Assembly: GCA_015061085.1 (NCBI GenBank) | Contig: SUXG01000022.1 | Coordinates: 1,963 to 37,218 of the forward strand | DNA length: 35,256 bases | Source: Bacteroidales bacterium | GTDB lineage: Bacteria; Bacteroidota; Bacteroidia; Bacteroidales; Muribaculaceae | Direction of reading: 5' to 3' | Shown: piece by piece, positions 17,086 through 26,750 of the stretch | Layout: each line of letters starts with the position of its first letter | Numbering within the stretch: position 1 is the stretch's first letter | The notes under the pieces: model-generated | The model's database searches: none | What the model saw: only the letters and a program-made list of their open reading frames with translations | What the model was told of the DNA's origin: nothing | Program-made: the position numbers and the translations under genes

Positions 17086-17138
17086 AATAAGTGTTTACGT
17101 AAAATTAAAATTTCTGACATCAGTATCAAATATCATGC

Positions 17139-18221
17139 CTATTTGCCATTTATCGGTTTTCCTGTAATTACACCACTACCATAACACAAAGCACAATCCT
17201 CGGAATATATCACGGCAAACTGTCCAGGAGCAATTCCTTGAATATCTTTTTCAGATTCTATTACATATTCATTTTCTGAAATATGTGTAATCTTTCCCGA
17301 AATAAAGTCAGGCATGTGGCGATTTTTAAATTTTATATTTTCATCCTTGCAATTTTCCTTGAATGGATTTCCTGATATCCAGTGCATTTCATCGAGGTGA
17401 ATGTATTTGCCGTATTGTTTTGTTGTGCCGTATCCGTTGGATACATAGACTACATTATCTCTGACATTTTTTTTGACGACATACCAAGGACCACCACTCA
17501 ATCCCAGTCCTTTTCGTTGTCCTATGGTATGAAACCAAAAGCCCTTATGCTCCCCAATTTTTTTACCGGTTTCGATTTGTATAATAGGACCTTTTTTCTC
17601 ACCGAGATGACGGCGTATGAAATCATTATAATTGATTTTTCCAAGGAAGCAAATACCTTGAGAATCTTTTCTTTTAGCATTCGGCAATACTGCTTGCTCA
17701 GCAATTTCTCGCACTTCTTTCTTAGGTATATCGCCTAATGGAAAGATTAAGTGAGATAATTGCTCATAAGATATTTGCGCAAGGAAGTCTGTCTGATCTT
17801 TCACCGGATCAACAGCTGTTGCCAAATATAGTTTTCCGTCCTTTTCTTTTATTGAAGCGTAATGTCCTGTTGCTGTTTTATCAAACTCTTTTCCCCAACG
17901 TTGCTCAAAAAAACCAAATTTTATCATTTTATTACACATCATATCTGGATGAGGTGTCAATCCTTTGCTGACAGTATCTAACGCATACTGCATCACATTA
18001 TCCCAATATTCTTCGTGTAATGATACAACTTTAAAGGGAAGATTGTATTTTCGTGCTATTAGAGTACACATTTCGATGTCTTCTTCTGCGCTACAATCTC
18101 CCTCACCATTATCCATGCCTATTCTTATGTAGAACAAATGTAAATCATGGCCTTGATTAAACAAACGATGAACCACTACTGCACTATCTACGCCTCCTGA
18201 AATTAGAACTGCTATCTTCAT
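17139..18221 (-). CDS. mnmA: tRNA 2-thiouridine(34) synthase MnmA
   Basis: This 360-residue protein adds sulfur to uridine 34 of Lys, Glu and Gln tRNAs. It has the PP-loop SGGVDSAVV (8-16) for ATP, the nucleophilic Cys96 in [12 protein letters not shown] and the persulfide Cys191 in [11 protein letters not shown], followed by [20 protein letters not shown] and a C-terminal beta-barrel. Its length matches the family. It lies 20 bp after the DoxX gene in a tight run of four genes from the MurK-like kinase. Many Bacteroidetes have more than one MnmA-type protein, so a second copy elsewhere would not be surprising. Confidence 0.94.
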   Translation of the reverse strand: MKIAVLISGGVDSAVVVHRLFNQGHDLHLFYIRIGMDNGEGDCSAEEDIEMCTLIARKYNLPFKVVSLHEEYWDNVMQYALDTVSKGLTPHPDMMCNKMIKFGFFEQRWGKEFDKTATGHYASIKEKDGKLYLATAVDPVKDQTDFLAQISYEQLSHLIFPLGDIPKKEVREIAEQAVLPNAKRKDSQGICFLGKINYNDFIRRHLGEKKGPIIQIETGKKIGEHKGFWFHTIGQRKGLGLSGGPWYVVKKNVRDNVVYVSNGYGTTKQYGKYIHLDEMHWISGNPFKENCKDENIKFKNRHMPDFISGKITHISENEYVIESEKDIQGIAPGQFAVIYSEDCALCYGSGVITGKPINGK

Positions 18222-18241
18222 TATGAACTATTTTCAATTCG

Positions 18242-18745
18242 TTAAACTTCCTCTAATTCATCTTCACTTCTGTCTTCTGTGTGAATAATATGAAGTGAGA
18301 GGAAATAATCTATTGATATTTTACCAGGACCTACTAACAATATAAAGAAATATATACCGGAGAACATCACCGGCAAATATCCTTGCTGATGCCAACTCAA
18401 AAGATTTATTGCTTGCTGAGTATAATCGTTCAACAAAAAATACTCTGCTATCATCATTGCCACTAAGGGAGGTACTGACATTAATCTTGTAAAAAATCCC
18501 ATCATGATGAATAGCGAACATACTAATTCTATTATAATCATCACAATTAGCGATGTCTCACTTGACATACCTAATACCATTGGGAAAATATCCCTTATTT
18601 CATAATAATAGGTCAAATGACGAACGCCAAATTGTATCAACATTATACCTACAAATAGGCGCAAAAATAATCGCCCTAAATTTGTATATGAGTATCCGAC
18701 CGATGCCAGATAAATTTTCTCTAACATTAATTTAAGTTTATCCAT
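18242..18745 (-). CDS. DoxX-family membrane protein
   Basis: The 167-residue protein has four predicted membrane helices at about 24-42, 64-84, 87-105 and 122-139, and the DoxX-like pattern RLFLRLFVGIMLIQFGVRHL at the first. It ends in an acidic cytoplasmic tail (TEDRSEDELEEV). DoxX proteins are linked to quinone or thiol redox in some bacteria, but no function can be assigned here. Its start codon shares one base with the stop of the upstream thioredoxin-like gene (TAATG), a strong sign of coupled translation and perhaps of shared thiol-redox work; that link is inferred. Confidence 0.85.
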   Translation of the reverse strand: MDKLKLMLEKIYLASVGYSYTNLGRLFLRLFVGIMLIQFGVRHLTYYYEIRDIFPMVLGMSSETSLIVMIIIELVCSLFIMMGFFTRLMSVPPLVAMMIAEYFLLNDYTQQAINLLSWHQQGYLPVMFSGIYFFILLVGPGKISIDYFLSLHIIHTEDRSEDELEEV

Positions 18746-19650
18746 TATTCAACAAGGTTTTTAATTGTTTGTATCACTTCCTCAACGGGAGCATTTTTCA
18801 AAATTATCTTTTTATCGGTATCAATAATATAGAATGTTGGTGATAAACGTATGTCAAAAATGTCTTCTGCTTCCTCAGAAGCTCCAACCTTCCAATTAGC
18901 GGGATAATCAGCAACCATATTCTGCCAATCATCGTTATCCAAATCCGGAATTATGTAAAACACATTTAGTTTTCCTTCACTTAATAACCTACCGATTACG
19001 ACATCTGACTCCAAATGTATTTTTGATATTTTACAATCTGTGCAATCAGGATGTCCGAATTCTATTATAGTATATTGGGCTGTCGGCTTAAAATTCATAG
19101 ATTCTCCATTGCGATTGATATAAGAGAAGTCCGGAATTGTATTTCCAATCAATGAGTTATTTAATTTATTCAATTGGTCTTTATATCTTATTTTTCTTAT
19201 TTCGTCAATCTTTTTGTTTTTTGTGATTGCCTCAAGGAATTTGACATAAACTTCGTCAACCCATATTTCAGACTTAGGCGAATATAATGCTTCTTCGGCT
19301 GATTTTGTAAATTGATAAAGGATTGTCGGATTTTTTGACAATTTAGACAACAATTTATCCGTAGTCTTCATGACAATATCTTTATTAGCAAATCGCATTG
19401 GGACAGTCCATGTCTTAAAGGCATGGTTCAATTGAATTTGACCAACTGATTTTTGTTTGAAATCAAAATTATTCCAAAAATTCTCTATCAACCAATTATT
19501 ACGTTCTGTCCAATCTTCAATATCTTCGGGGACTGTCGGATATTCAAATAATGCCGACAATGTAATCGGTTCTGATTGGCTTTCTTGCGCATTAAGATTT
19601 CCCATTGCGCATATAAGCATTATTGATATAAATAATGTTTTGATTTTCAT
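18745..19650 (-). CDS. DUF5106/thioredoxin-like exported protein
   Basis: I start at ATG 19650 (301 aa), where a signal peptide begins (MKIKTLFISIMLICAMGNLNA); the longer frame to 19731 overlaps the kinase gene and lacks one. Residues about 33-165 match the helical DUF5106 region seen ahead of thioredoxin folds in Bacteroidetes, and about 168-301 form a TlpA/thioredoxin-like domain with the redox pair CTDC at 203-206 (GHPDCTDCKISK) and cis-proline LSPTFYIID. It should act in the periplasm in disulfide exchange. It lies 4 bp after the kinase gene and overlaps the DoxX start by 1 bp. Confidence 0.87.
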   Translation of the reverse strand: MKIKTLFISIMLICAMGNLNAQESQSEPITLSALFEYPTVPEDIEDWTERNNWLIENFWNNFDFKQKSVGQIQLNHAFKTWTVPMRFANKDIVMKTTDKLLSKLSKNPTILYQFTKSAEEALYSPKSEIWVDEVYVKFLEAITKNKKIDEIRKIRYKDQLNKLNNSLIGNTIPDFSYINRNGESMNFKPTAQYTIIEFGHPDCTDCKISKIHLESDVVIGRLLSEGKLNVFYIIPDLDNDDWQNMVADYPANWKVGASEEAEDIFDIRLSPTFYIIDTDKKIILKNAPVEEVIQTIKNLVE

Positions 19651-19654
19651 ATTC

Positions 19655-20614
19655 CTATTCTTTAATTTGTTGTTCGCTACCAAAAGATGTTCTCGAATGA
19701 TACCTTGCAAGACCATCCATTGGAGTAGCAACTATTTTACCCATTTTGTAGCCAAAAGATTCGACTGCTTCTTTCAATATATCTGAGAAATTTACAGCTA
19801 TCGAGCCAACGAAGCCAATCTTAAGCGATTTTATTCTACGATATTGCGATACATTTCGAGAGATAAATAGTTTAAATTCCTCTAAGATTAACTTTCGAAT
19901 GTATATATCGTCAATCATTTGCGATGCTATCTTTGTAAATGAAGCGATATAGGTGTTGGGAGAAGTATTAATATTACCTGTTCGAGAATAGACATTGTTA
20001 ACAATCTCTTCGAGGCTTATACCTGCTATTTCCATGAAACGAGCAGCAGTCTGCTCCGGCATCAGCTGTTTGAAAGCATCTGAAATCAGTCGTCTGCCAA
20101 TGGCAGTACCACTTCCCTCATCTCCTAAGACATATCCCATAGGAGGAGTGTTTGCTATAATCAGTTTCCCATCATAAAGGCATGAGTTTGAACCAGTTCC
20201 TAAAATACAAGCCACTCCTGCAGTTTTTCCACAAATAGCTCTTGCAGCAGCCACGAGGTCGCTTTCGACTCCAATGTCTGACGCAGGGAAGCGCAATTGC
20301 AATGCGTCTTTTATACGTTGTTTTGAGGCATCAGTAGCGCACCCTGCTCCATAAAAGTGTATTTCATCAACTTTTGCAGGAGGCATCAACGGAGATTTCA
20401 GTAAATTGCTTATGACTACCTCGCTTGTCAAACTATCGCATAGTTCTATCTTTACCTTATCAATGATTTCAGCAATCTGCTCATCGCTTGTGATAAGGGC
20501 ATTAATTCCGGGAGTAACAATTTCTAATTTTGTTTCTCCTTTTCTACCGATCAGACGCCATTCTGTTTTTGTAGAACCTGCATCAACTAATAGTATATGT
20601 CGAAAAGCTGTCAT
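19655..20614 (-). CDS. BadF/BadG-family amino-sugar kinase, MurK-like
   Basis: The 319-residue cytoplasmic protein belongs to the ASKHA kinases of the BadF/BadG/BcrA group, which includes N-acetylglucosamine kinases and the MurNAc kinase MurK of Tannerella. Seen motifs are the phosphate-1 loop VDAGSTKTEW (10-19), Asp119 in VESDLVAAARA as probable base, ILGTGSNSCLYDG (137-149) and YVLGDEGSGTAIGRRLI (161-177). I start at ATG 20614 because the TTG at 20635 lies in the promoter's TTTG. It has its own promoter but sits just downstream of the NamZ-like muramidase, which would release MurNAc; hence MurNAc or GlcNAc is the likely substrate. No MurQ etherase gene is in the window. Confidence 0.88.
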   Translation of the reverse strand: MTAFRHILLVDAGSTKTEWRLIGRKGETKLEIVTPGINALITSDEQIAEIIDKVKIELCDSLTSEVVISNLLKSPLMPPAKVDEIHFYGAGCATDASKQRIKDALQLRFPASDIGVESDLVAAARAICGKTAGVACILGTGSNSCLYDGKLIIANTPPMGYVLGDEGSGTAIGRRLISDAFKQLMPEQTAARFMEIAGISLEEIVNNVYSRTGNINTSPNTYIASFTKIASQMIDDIYIRKLILEEFKLFISRNVSQYRRIKSLKIGFVGSIAVNFSDILKEAVESFGYKMGKIVATPMDGLARYHSRTSFGSEQQIKE

Positions 20615-20632
20615 ATCCTTGTCTTTAAGATG

Positions 20633-20664
20633 CAAATTTAAGAATTTATATGAAGTTCTCCAAA
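20633..20664 (-). promoter_or_regulatory. Bacteroidetes-type promoter of the kinase operon
   Basis: On the minus strand TTTG (20661-20664) and TAAATTTG (20633-20640) are 20 bp apart, a full consensus match. The predicted start near 20626 leaves a leader of only about 12 nt before the ATG at 20614. Confidence 0.75.
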
Positions 20665-20752
20665 TTCTGAGTAGTTAATCACCTTAATAATGTATATATC
20701 TTTTATTCTATAATTATATTTATCCATTATGTCGAGGATTGTGTAATAGTAT

Positions 20753-21982
20753 TTAATATAAGAAATATTGTTTACGACGCTCGCTGAATTGCACTGCAGA
20801 CTCATTCCACATTTTTTCTATTGATGAGACTTTACAATTTGAGTTCATGAACGTTGTACGAATTTTTGAAGAGCCACATACTTTGTCAAACATTTTCAAT
20901 CGTGATTCTTTTGCATTTCGCATAGGATTGTTTAACGGATATAATTGCTCTATGGCCTCAACTATATAGAATTGGACCAATGTCAGATTTGCCTTTTTAT
21001 AATCCGTAATATAAGGTTGTACGCCTTGCATGCTTTTTCCTTGACCGAGTCCATAATATGGTTTTGCATATATTGGACGAAACTCCCAACCGGGTAATTC
21101 ATAGCTGTTCATCTTGTCGCATAACTCTATTGCATCTATCCAACTTGCACAAAAGATTTGGAATGGCAATGTATAACCGACACCGATTGAAATTGTGTTT
21201 AATTCGCCTAAGATTCCGGAAACAGGATAATATATAGCAGTTATCGGTTGTGGAATATGAGGTGATGTAAGTACCCATGGCAATCCGGTGTCCTCCCATG
21301 TCATGTTTCTCTTCCAACCTTGCATTTTCACAACTTCCAAGTCTGCTTTAATTCCATTTCGTAGCATTCCTTGTTCGTTGAGCATTATTGCCAATTCTCC
21401 GACAGTAAGGCCGTAAATGTAAGGTATCGGATATTTTCCGACAAATGACTGAAAGTTTTTTTCAACCAACGGACCTTCTACTTTTTCACCACCGAGAGGA
21501 TTTGGTCTGTCTAATACCATGAATTTTACGCCACATTCGGCACAAGCTTCCATGGCGCTACCCATTGTTGAGATAAATGTATAGCTTCTGCATCCGATGT
21601 CTTGAATGTCGTAGATCAAAATATCAATGTCTTGCAACATCGCAGCTGTCGGTTTGTAGGTCTTGCCGTATAGTGAATAGACTTTCACTCCTGTGCGTGC
21701 ATCTGTGGTCTGTAATATGTTCTCACCGCCGAGTGCATCGCCTCTGACTCCGTGTTCGGGAGCAAACAATGATACTAATTCCACGCTATCTGCTTCGAAA
21801 AGTATATCTATCGTCGATTTCATATTTCTATCGACACCTGTAGGATTTGTTATCAAGCCGACGCGTTTTCCTTTCAATGGTTGGAAATCATTTTCTTTTA
21901 ATATGTCAATTCCAGTCTTTACTTGAGCTATGCAAACCATTGATAATGCTTGCAACAATAAGGCTAATAGTATTCTCATCAT
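20753..21982 (-). CDS. NamZ-like exo-beta-N-acetylmuramidase (DUF1343)
   Basis: The 409-residue protein begins with a signal peptide (MMRILLALLLQALSMVCIAQ) and then matches DUF1343, the family of NamZ, which removes MurNAc from the non-reducing ends of peptidoglycan fragments. Conserved blocks are GLITNPTGVD (42-51), FAPEHGVRGDALGGE (73-87), YDIQDIGCRSYTFISTM (124-140), VLDRPNPLGG (156-165) and GVGYTLPFQIF. It would work in the periplasm on sugar fragments. Its ATG overlaps the permease stop by 4 bp (ATGA), and the kinase operon follows. The pairing of an exo-muramidase with a transporter and a sugar kinase supports MurNAc salvage. Confidence 0.9.
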   Translation of the reverse strand: MMRILLALLLQALSMVCIAQVKTGIDILKENDFQPLKGKRVGLITNPTGVDRNMKSTIDILFEADSVELVSLFAPEHGVRGDALGGENILQTTDARTGVKVYSLYGKTYKPTAAMLQDIDILIYDIQDIGCRSYTFISTMGSAMEACAECGVKFMVLDRPNPLGGEKVEGPLVEKNFQSFVGKYPIPYIYGLTVGELAIMLNEQGMLRNGIKADLEVVKMQGWKRNMTWEDTGLPWVLTSPHIPQPITAIYYPVSGILGELNTISIGVGYTLPFQIFCASWIDAIELCDKMNSYELPGWEFRPIYAKPYYGLGQGKSMQGVQPYITDYKKANLTLVQFYIVEAIEQLYPLNNPMRNAKESRLKMFDKVCGSSKIRTTFMNSNCKVSSIEKMWNESAVQFSERRKQYFLY

Positions 21983-23301
21983 TTTATTTTCTTTTTACCA
22001 AATTCAGGATCTATTTTTACTATCATACATACTATCAATGTCGGGATACAACATAACATAACCCACCAAAAGAAGTTAATGTAGCCTTGCGGACCATCAT
22101 CTCCAAAGATTGAAATAGAATTAAGTGCTTCTTGTATCCAACCTGCCACCATGCCCGGAAGCATCATACCGAGTGCCATGAATGCTGTGCAGAATGAATA
22201 GTGAGCCGTTTTATACTGTCCGTCGGAGAAGTGTATCAAGTAAAGCATGAAGGCTGTGAAACCGAATCCATAGCCAAATTGCTCTACAAACACGCCTATG
22301 TTAATCAACAATAAATCCGATGGTTGGGCCATAGCCAAATAGCAATAGAAACAACATGGCAGAGTCAAGGCCAAAGCCATAGGCCAAAGCCAACGCTTCA
22401 GTCCACCTCGCGATATACAAATTCCGCCTATTATACCACCAAACAACAATGCGATTACACCTACCGTACCGTTGACGACACCCACTTGTTTTGTTGTCAA
22501 TCCCAATCCTCCGTCAGCCTGCGATGCAATAAAGAATGGTTGCACCAATTTCAACATCATTGCTTCGGGAAGTCTGTACAGAAGCATGAATGCCAATGCC
22601 GACAAGACGTGTGGCTTGGCAAAGAATGTGACAAACGTGTTTTTGAAATCTGTCAATATCTTGCGCCATGAGCCATTTGTGTTTCGCTGACTATCGGCAG
22701 AGACTTTTGGCATCGCCCAAATATGGTATGTGCCTATTATCAAGAAAAACGCTGTCAAAACGATAAATATGACACTCCATGCTAACGATACGTCGCCTGT
22801 GGATTGCTCTATATATCCTGCCAATATGACTAAAGCTCCTTGTCCTATGACGCTTGCTATGCGATAAAATGTACTACGCACTCCGACATAAGCAGCTTGC
22901 TGACTATCGTCAAGCGCGAGCATATAGTAACCGTCGGCGGCTATGTCATGTGTTGCTGAACAGAAGGCCATAATCCAAAAGGCTGCCAATGTTGTCGCAA
23001 AGAAGAATGGAAGATTAATGCAAAATGCAACGCTCGCCATTGAAATGGCAATTAAGAATTGCATTGTGATAGTCCACCAACGCTTGCTTTTGATAATATC
23101 GACAAATGGTGCCCAAAATGGTTTTATTACCCAAGGAAGATATAGCCATGCCGTATAGAATGCCATATCACCATTGCTTACTCCCATTTTTGCATACATC
23201 AGGACTGCAATCGTATTGACTGCAAAATAAGGCAGACCTTCTGCCATGTAGGTCGTCGGCAACCACCACCATGGACTGTGTTTTGATTTTAATATATTCA
23301 T
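21979..23301 (-). CDS. AmpG-like MFS permease
   Basis: The 440-residue protein has about twelve hydrophobic helices and the AmpG/SLC33-type MFS marks: an N-terminal WWWLPTTYMAEGLPYFAVNT (11-30) and the loop KPFWAPFVDIIKSKRWW (60-76), then SATHDIAADGYYM in the middle. AmpG permeases import anhydromuropeptides or muramyl sugars across the inner membrane. It lies 1 bp after the SpoIID gene and overlaps the NamZ-like gene start by 4 bp, so it is firmly within the wall-recycling operon. The exact substrate is an inference from that setting. Confidence 0.87.
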   Translation of the reverse strand: MNILKSKHSPWWWLPTTYMAEGLPYFAVNTIAVLMYAKMGVSNGDMAFYTAWLYLPWVIKPFWAPFVDIIKSKRWWTITMQFLIAISMASVAFCINLPFFFATTLAAFWIMAFCSATHDIAADGYYMLALDDSQQAAYVGVRSTFYRIASVIGQGALVILAGYIEQSTGDVSLAWSVIFIVLTAFFLIIGTYHIWAMPKVSADSQRNTNGSWRKILTDFKNTFVTFFAKPHVLSALAFMLLYRLPEAMMLKLVQPFFIASQADGGLGLTTKQVGVVNGTVGVIALLFGGIIGGICISRGGLKRWLWPMALALTLPCCFYCYLAMAQPSDLLLINIGVFVEQFGYGFGFTAFMLYLIHFSDGQYKTAHYSFCTAFMALGMMLPGMVAGWIQEALNSISIFGDDGPQGYINFFWWVMLCCIPTLIVCMIVKIDPEFGKKKIK

Positions 23302-23302
23302 A

Positions 23303-24496
23303 TCAATATATTTTTTCTAATTTAATTCCTTTGTAATAATGTTTTAAAATGTCGATATATGAATATCCTCTTTCAGCCATGATAGCAGCACCAATCTGGC
23401 ATAAGCCGACACCATGCCCCCACCCTCTACCGACAAGTCGAAATATTATTTCTCCATTATCATTTATTATTTTTTCTGCATCAAATGCAGAACTATACAA
23501 ATGGCTGTCGCTGAGCAATCGACGGATATTGAGTTCTTTGCCTATCACGATATTACCATTGCTACCCTTTACAACGAGTTCTACTATTCTACCAGACGGA
23601 CCTCGTTTTAAAGCATTTATATTAATAATATCGCCTATTGAGACGTTGAATTTTGTCATGAGGTTTCGTTTCACATCGGAAGCATAGACTTCAGTAGTCC
23701 ATGAAAAGAAATCGTCTGTTTCGGCGTCGAAGTCGTTGAGAATCGTATGTATTATTTTGTCTTTCTCGTCAGGAGTCATTTGCGCCGGATCGCAATATGT
23801 TTCGTCGATAGGCCGGAGATAATCAAAATCGACATCTTGCCATGCCGTAGAAAACAATTCGCTTCTACCACCACAACATTTTGAAAATCGAGCATCTACG
23901 ATGTCGTCATTATCATCTGCAAGGATAATTCCTGATGTTTGTCGCACAGCCCGGATAGCAGCGTCGTTGACACGCGTAATACCCTGATAGCGTTGGCAAT
24001 GGTCATCAGCACACACGTCGTAGTCGCGATGCGCCTCGACATCGGTCCATGAAATAATCTCACCATTTTGGAAAGTGAAATCGTGCGAACAATTAATTCT
24101 TGGCATTCTCAACATTTTCAGCAACCAACTGCGCGATATAATGGCATGTACTTTCAGAAATTCCGGATGTGCATTCGGATTCATTTCCGACGATATGACA
24201 CTCTCCAAATATTCCTCAGCCGGGAGCATGTTGATTAGAATTGTTTTTTCATCATTGATTCTTTTAATCATTATTCGACCATGAAATCTCTGTGTCATTT
24301 CACGTTGCCAATGAAAGTTTTTTCCTATTCTGATACCTGAGACTTCGGCATAACATTCGTTTGATGTCGGGCAATAGCAAACAGAATCTTCTGAGGCATC
24401 GACATCGTAAATACCTTCAAGATGTAGTCCGAAACTGCCACCATCGACAATTCCTACTCGTACAAGTGGTTGAAACGGCATCATTGTCACTCCCAT
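23303..24496 (-). CDS. SpoIID/LytB-domain protein without a signal peptide
   Basis: The 397-residue protein carries the SpoIID/LytB domain (amidase enhancer or lytic transglycosylase family). Key blocks are LPAEEYLESVISSEMNPNAH (91-110), with Glu104 at the catalytic glutamate position, KVHAIISRSWLL (115-126), the C/H cluster CADDHC (162-167), SKCCGGRSE (205-213), and the C-terminal GRGWGHGVGLCQIGAAIM (356-373). No signal peptide is visible, and the in-frame TAA at 24503-24505, two codons ahead of the ATG, rules out an upstream extension. It may act in the cytoplasm on imported fragments, or be exported by another route. It lies 6 bp after the DUF4922 gene and in the same frame. Confidence 0.88.
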   Translation of the reverse strand: MGVTMMPFQPLVRVGIVDGGSFGLHLEGIYDVDASEDSVCYCPTSNECYAEVSGIRIGKNFHWQREMTQRFHGRIMIKRINDEKTILINMLPAEEYLESVISSEMNPNAHPEFLKVHAIISRSWLLKMLRMPRINCSHDFTFQNGEIISWTDVEAHRDYDVCADDHCQRYQGITRVNDAAIRAVRQTSGIILADDNDDIVDARFSKCCGGRSELFSTAWQDVDFDYLRPIDETYCDPAQMTPDEKDKIIHTILNDFDAETDDFFSWTTEVYASDVKRNLMTKFNVSIGDIININALKRGPSGRIVELVVKGSNGNIVIGKELNIRRLLSDSHLYSSAFDAEKIINDNGEIIFRLVGRGWGHGVGLCQIGAAIMAERGYSYIDILKHYYKGIKLEKIY

Positions 24497-24502
24497 AATC
24501 TG

Positions 24503-25420
24503 TTAATTTATTTTATGTGATAATTCATGCAATTGACTGTCGTCAAAACCAACTTCAGTATAGATTTTCACAATGTCTTCCTTTGTGATTTTATCGAAAT
24601 CTTCTTCTCTGGGCAATATTATAACGCCTGCCATATCAACAGCTCCGGGGCTGACAATTATTTGGTTTTCCCCTGTCAAGAAATAACATGAGGGACGATG
24701 CGAAATGCGTGGAAACAAGAGGACTTCAAGAAAGCCTTCCTTTTTGACAAACATAAATATATTTCTCATTGCTTTGTCGGCACATAGGTCATCAATAATA
24801 TCTAATCGCGACTTCAACGCTTCATTATCGTCACACTGTAATGTTATGTGCAGAAATTTCATTGGTAATTCGTGATATGTTCTAACCACCAATGGAAAGA
24901 AATCTATATCTATTCGGGCAGTCGAATAATCAATGTAGTCATACAATGGAAGAAATTCTTTATTTCCTGCTTGAAAGTGTAAGTGATCGGGTGCAGAAGC
25001 TCCACTTTTCGAGCCATTGTAGAAAGCGAGCAATTCGGGATGCTCAATTGCAAACTCAGCCATAGTATAGAGATTGAGATTATCTTGATGACAATGCTCT
25101 CTGCTACTTATCGTGTAATGAAACGGAAAAATCGGAAACGGGTTGACAAGGAAGTCGTAATCCAGCACCAACAATTCATCGATAATTTGCTCATCAGGTC
25201 TGTTGTCTCTGCATAAGAAGCATGGTCTTTGCGAGATTGAAGCTGAATCCACCTTGGCGGCTGTAGAACGAATACGAGCAGGATTCCATTGCAATACAAC
25301 AGGAAACTCACCAAACATAATTGTGCGTTGCTCGACGGATTTTAGTTGGTCATAATTTTCTCTTACCAATGGCCAGCTATCAATTTGCTCATAGAAAAAT
25401 TCTTCTATCTGATTATTCAT
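24503..25420 (-). CDS. DUF4922 protein with HIT/GalT-like nucleotidyl-transfer motif
   Basis: The 305-residue protein is soluble and matches what I know as DUF4922 of Bacteroidetes. Its core has the histidine-triad pattern [10 protein letters not shown] (143-152: His146, His148, Gln150) used by Ap4A phosphorylases, GDP-L-galactose phosphorylases and GalT-type enzymes for a nucleotidyl-His intermediate. A cysteine pair CFLC (67-70) in [11 protein letters not shown] and REHCHQ (107-112) resemble GalT-type elements. This suggests a nucleotide-sugar or sugar-phosphate phosphorylase or nucleotidyltransferase; the substrate is unknown. It overlaps the glycosyltransferase gene by 8 bp and is followed after 6 bp by the SpoIID gene, so it belongs to the wall-recycling operon. 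Confidence 0.82.
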   Translation of the reverse strand: MNNQIEEFFYEQIDSWPLVRENYDQLKSVEQRTIMFGEFPVVLQWNPARIRSTAAKVDSASISQRPCFLCRDNRPDEQIIDELLVLDYDFLVNPFPIFPFHYTISSREHCHQDNLNLYTMAEFAIEHPELLAFYNGSKSGASAPDHLHFQAGNKEFLPLYDYIDYSTARIDIDFFPLVVRTYHELPMKFLHITLQCDDNEALKSRLDIIDDLCADKAMRNIFMFVKKEGFLEVLLFPRISHRPSCYFLTGENQIIVSPGAVDMAGVIILPREEDFDKITKEDIVKIYTEVGFDDSQLHELSHKIN

Positions 25421-26738
25421 AAATCAAATTATCATTTATTTGTATTCGTGCTTCGAGTTCGCAAGTGCGCAAAAAGTCTTTGTAGAAATTGTTTGCATTG
25501 ACTTTATCGATAGAAAGTGCGGCATCAGAGTTTCCCTCCCAGCGACGGCAATAGTATAGCACATCGTAAATGCGACCTATCTTGTAGTCACGACTCAGGC
25601 GTATTCCCATGGCATAATCTTCTCCATAGCTTGTGTTGGGCAGAAGTATTTGTCTGAACAGTGGAGTATAGAACGCTCTTGGAGCACCCAATCCATTGAT
25701 TCTTAGAGCATTGTTTGCGCCATTATCGTCAGTCCACTCGGCATGGTCGATTTTGCCCGGAGGAATAGGATTCATTTCAAAATCTGTCATCATGTATGAG
25801 CCTATGACCATGGCACATTTTTCTTCTCTGAATTTATCGACTATCTTTTGCAATGTTTCGTCTGAACTATAGACGTCGTCGCTATCTAATTGAACTGCAA
25901 ATCTGCCACATCTTGAATCTAAGACAGCGAGATTCCAACAACCACCTATGTCCATTCCCTCATTGCCATTCAGCTTTACGACATGAAGGCGTTTATCATC
26001 TATCGATGCTAATAATTCGCTTGTGCCGTCGGTGCTTGCATTATCGACGACTATCACGTTGTAGTCGAAATCTGTATGCTGACTCAAAGCCGAAATCACA
26101 GCATCTTTTATTGTGTTGACACGATTTCTGACAGGGATAATTACCGAGGCTTCTATGTCAAATTCTTCATTCTTGATGTCAACCTCATTTTTTTCTACAG
26201 GAGCGATAGCATTGATTAATTTCAAATGATTTGTCAGGGTTTGCTCCATTTCGATTTGATATTGTCTGTTTCGTGGATCGACATAGTCATGTTGTTTTTG
26301 ACCGCTTTTTCTGTAGTCAATTTTTTCAACTGTGTATAAGAATTCGGGAAGCAATTGAATTGGGCCATAGAGTGATAATCTCAATCTCATCGCATACCAA
26401 CCTCCGTCGAGCCATTCCTTGTCTAAGAGGTCGATACATTCGCCGATTAAAATGTCGGTATTTATCAAAACGACATCACCAAAATCAAAATCGTCTCGAA
26501 GACTTCCCGACTGGTAGGCTATGCAGGGATGATTTTCAATTGTTCCGTCGTTGTTTTTTTCTCTGTAATGCGAATAAACAATTGATGCATTAGTCTGCTC
26601 AGCGATATTAATCATACGTTGTTCTACCCAACTATCGAGTGAGACATTTCTTTTTCCTATCTGCATCAAGACGTAGTCCTTATCGACTGAATCCAATACG
26701 TGAGTATATAGTAATTTTATGTTTTCAAATTTATACAT
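25413..26738 (-). CDS. GT2 glycosyltransferase with degenerate N-terminal GT-like half
   Basis: The 441-residue protein has a complete GT-A/GT2 domain in its second half (about 196-425): [30 protein letters not shown] (228-243), metal-binding QLDSDDVY (283-290) and [18 protein letters not shown] (371-388). Residues 1-150 look like the later part of another GT-A fold, with [14 protein letters not shown] and [22 protein letters not shown], but I see no DxD motif, so it may be an inactive duplicate. No membrane segment is evident. It overlaps the DUF4922 gene by 8 bp and lies 12 bp after the amidase. Its acceptor is unknown. Confidence 0.85.
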   Translation of the reverse strand: MYKFENIKLLYTHVLDSVDKDYVLMQIGKRNVSLDSWVEQRMINIAEQTNASIVYSHYREKNNDGTIENHPCIAYQSGSLRDDFDFGDVVLINTDILIGECIDLLDKEWLDGGWYAMRLRLSLYGPIQLLPEFLYTVEKIDYRKSGQKQHDYVDPRNRQYQIEMEQTLTNHLKLINAIAPVEKNEVDIKNEEFDIEASVIIPVRNRVNTIKDAVISALSQHTDFDYNVIVVDNASTDGTSELLASIDDKRLHVVKLNGNEGMDIGGCWNLAVLDSRCGRFAVQLDSDDVYSSDETLQKIVDKFREEKCAMVIGSYMMTDFEMNPIPPGKIDHAEWTDDNGANNALRINGLGAPRAFYTPLFRQILLPNTSYGEDYAMGIRLSRDYKIGRIYDVLYYCRRWEGNSDAALSIDKVNANNFYKDFLRTCELEARIQINDNLIYE

Positions 26739-26750
26739 AATCTGTAATTT

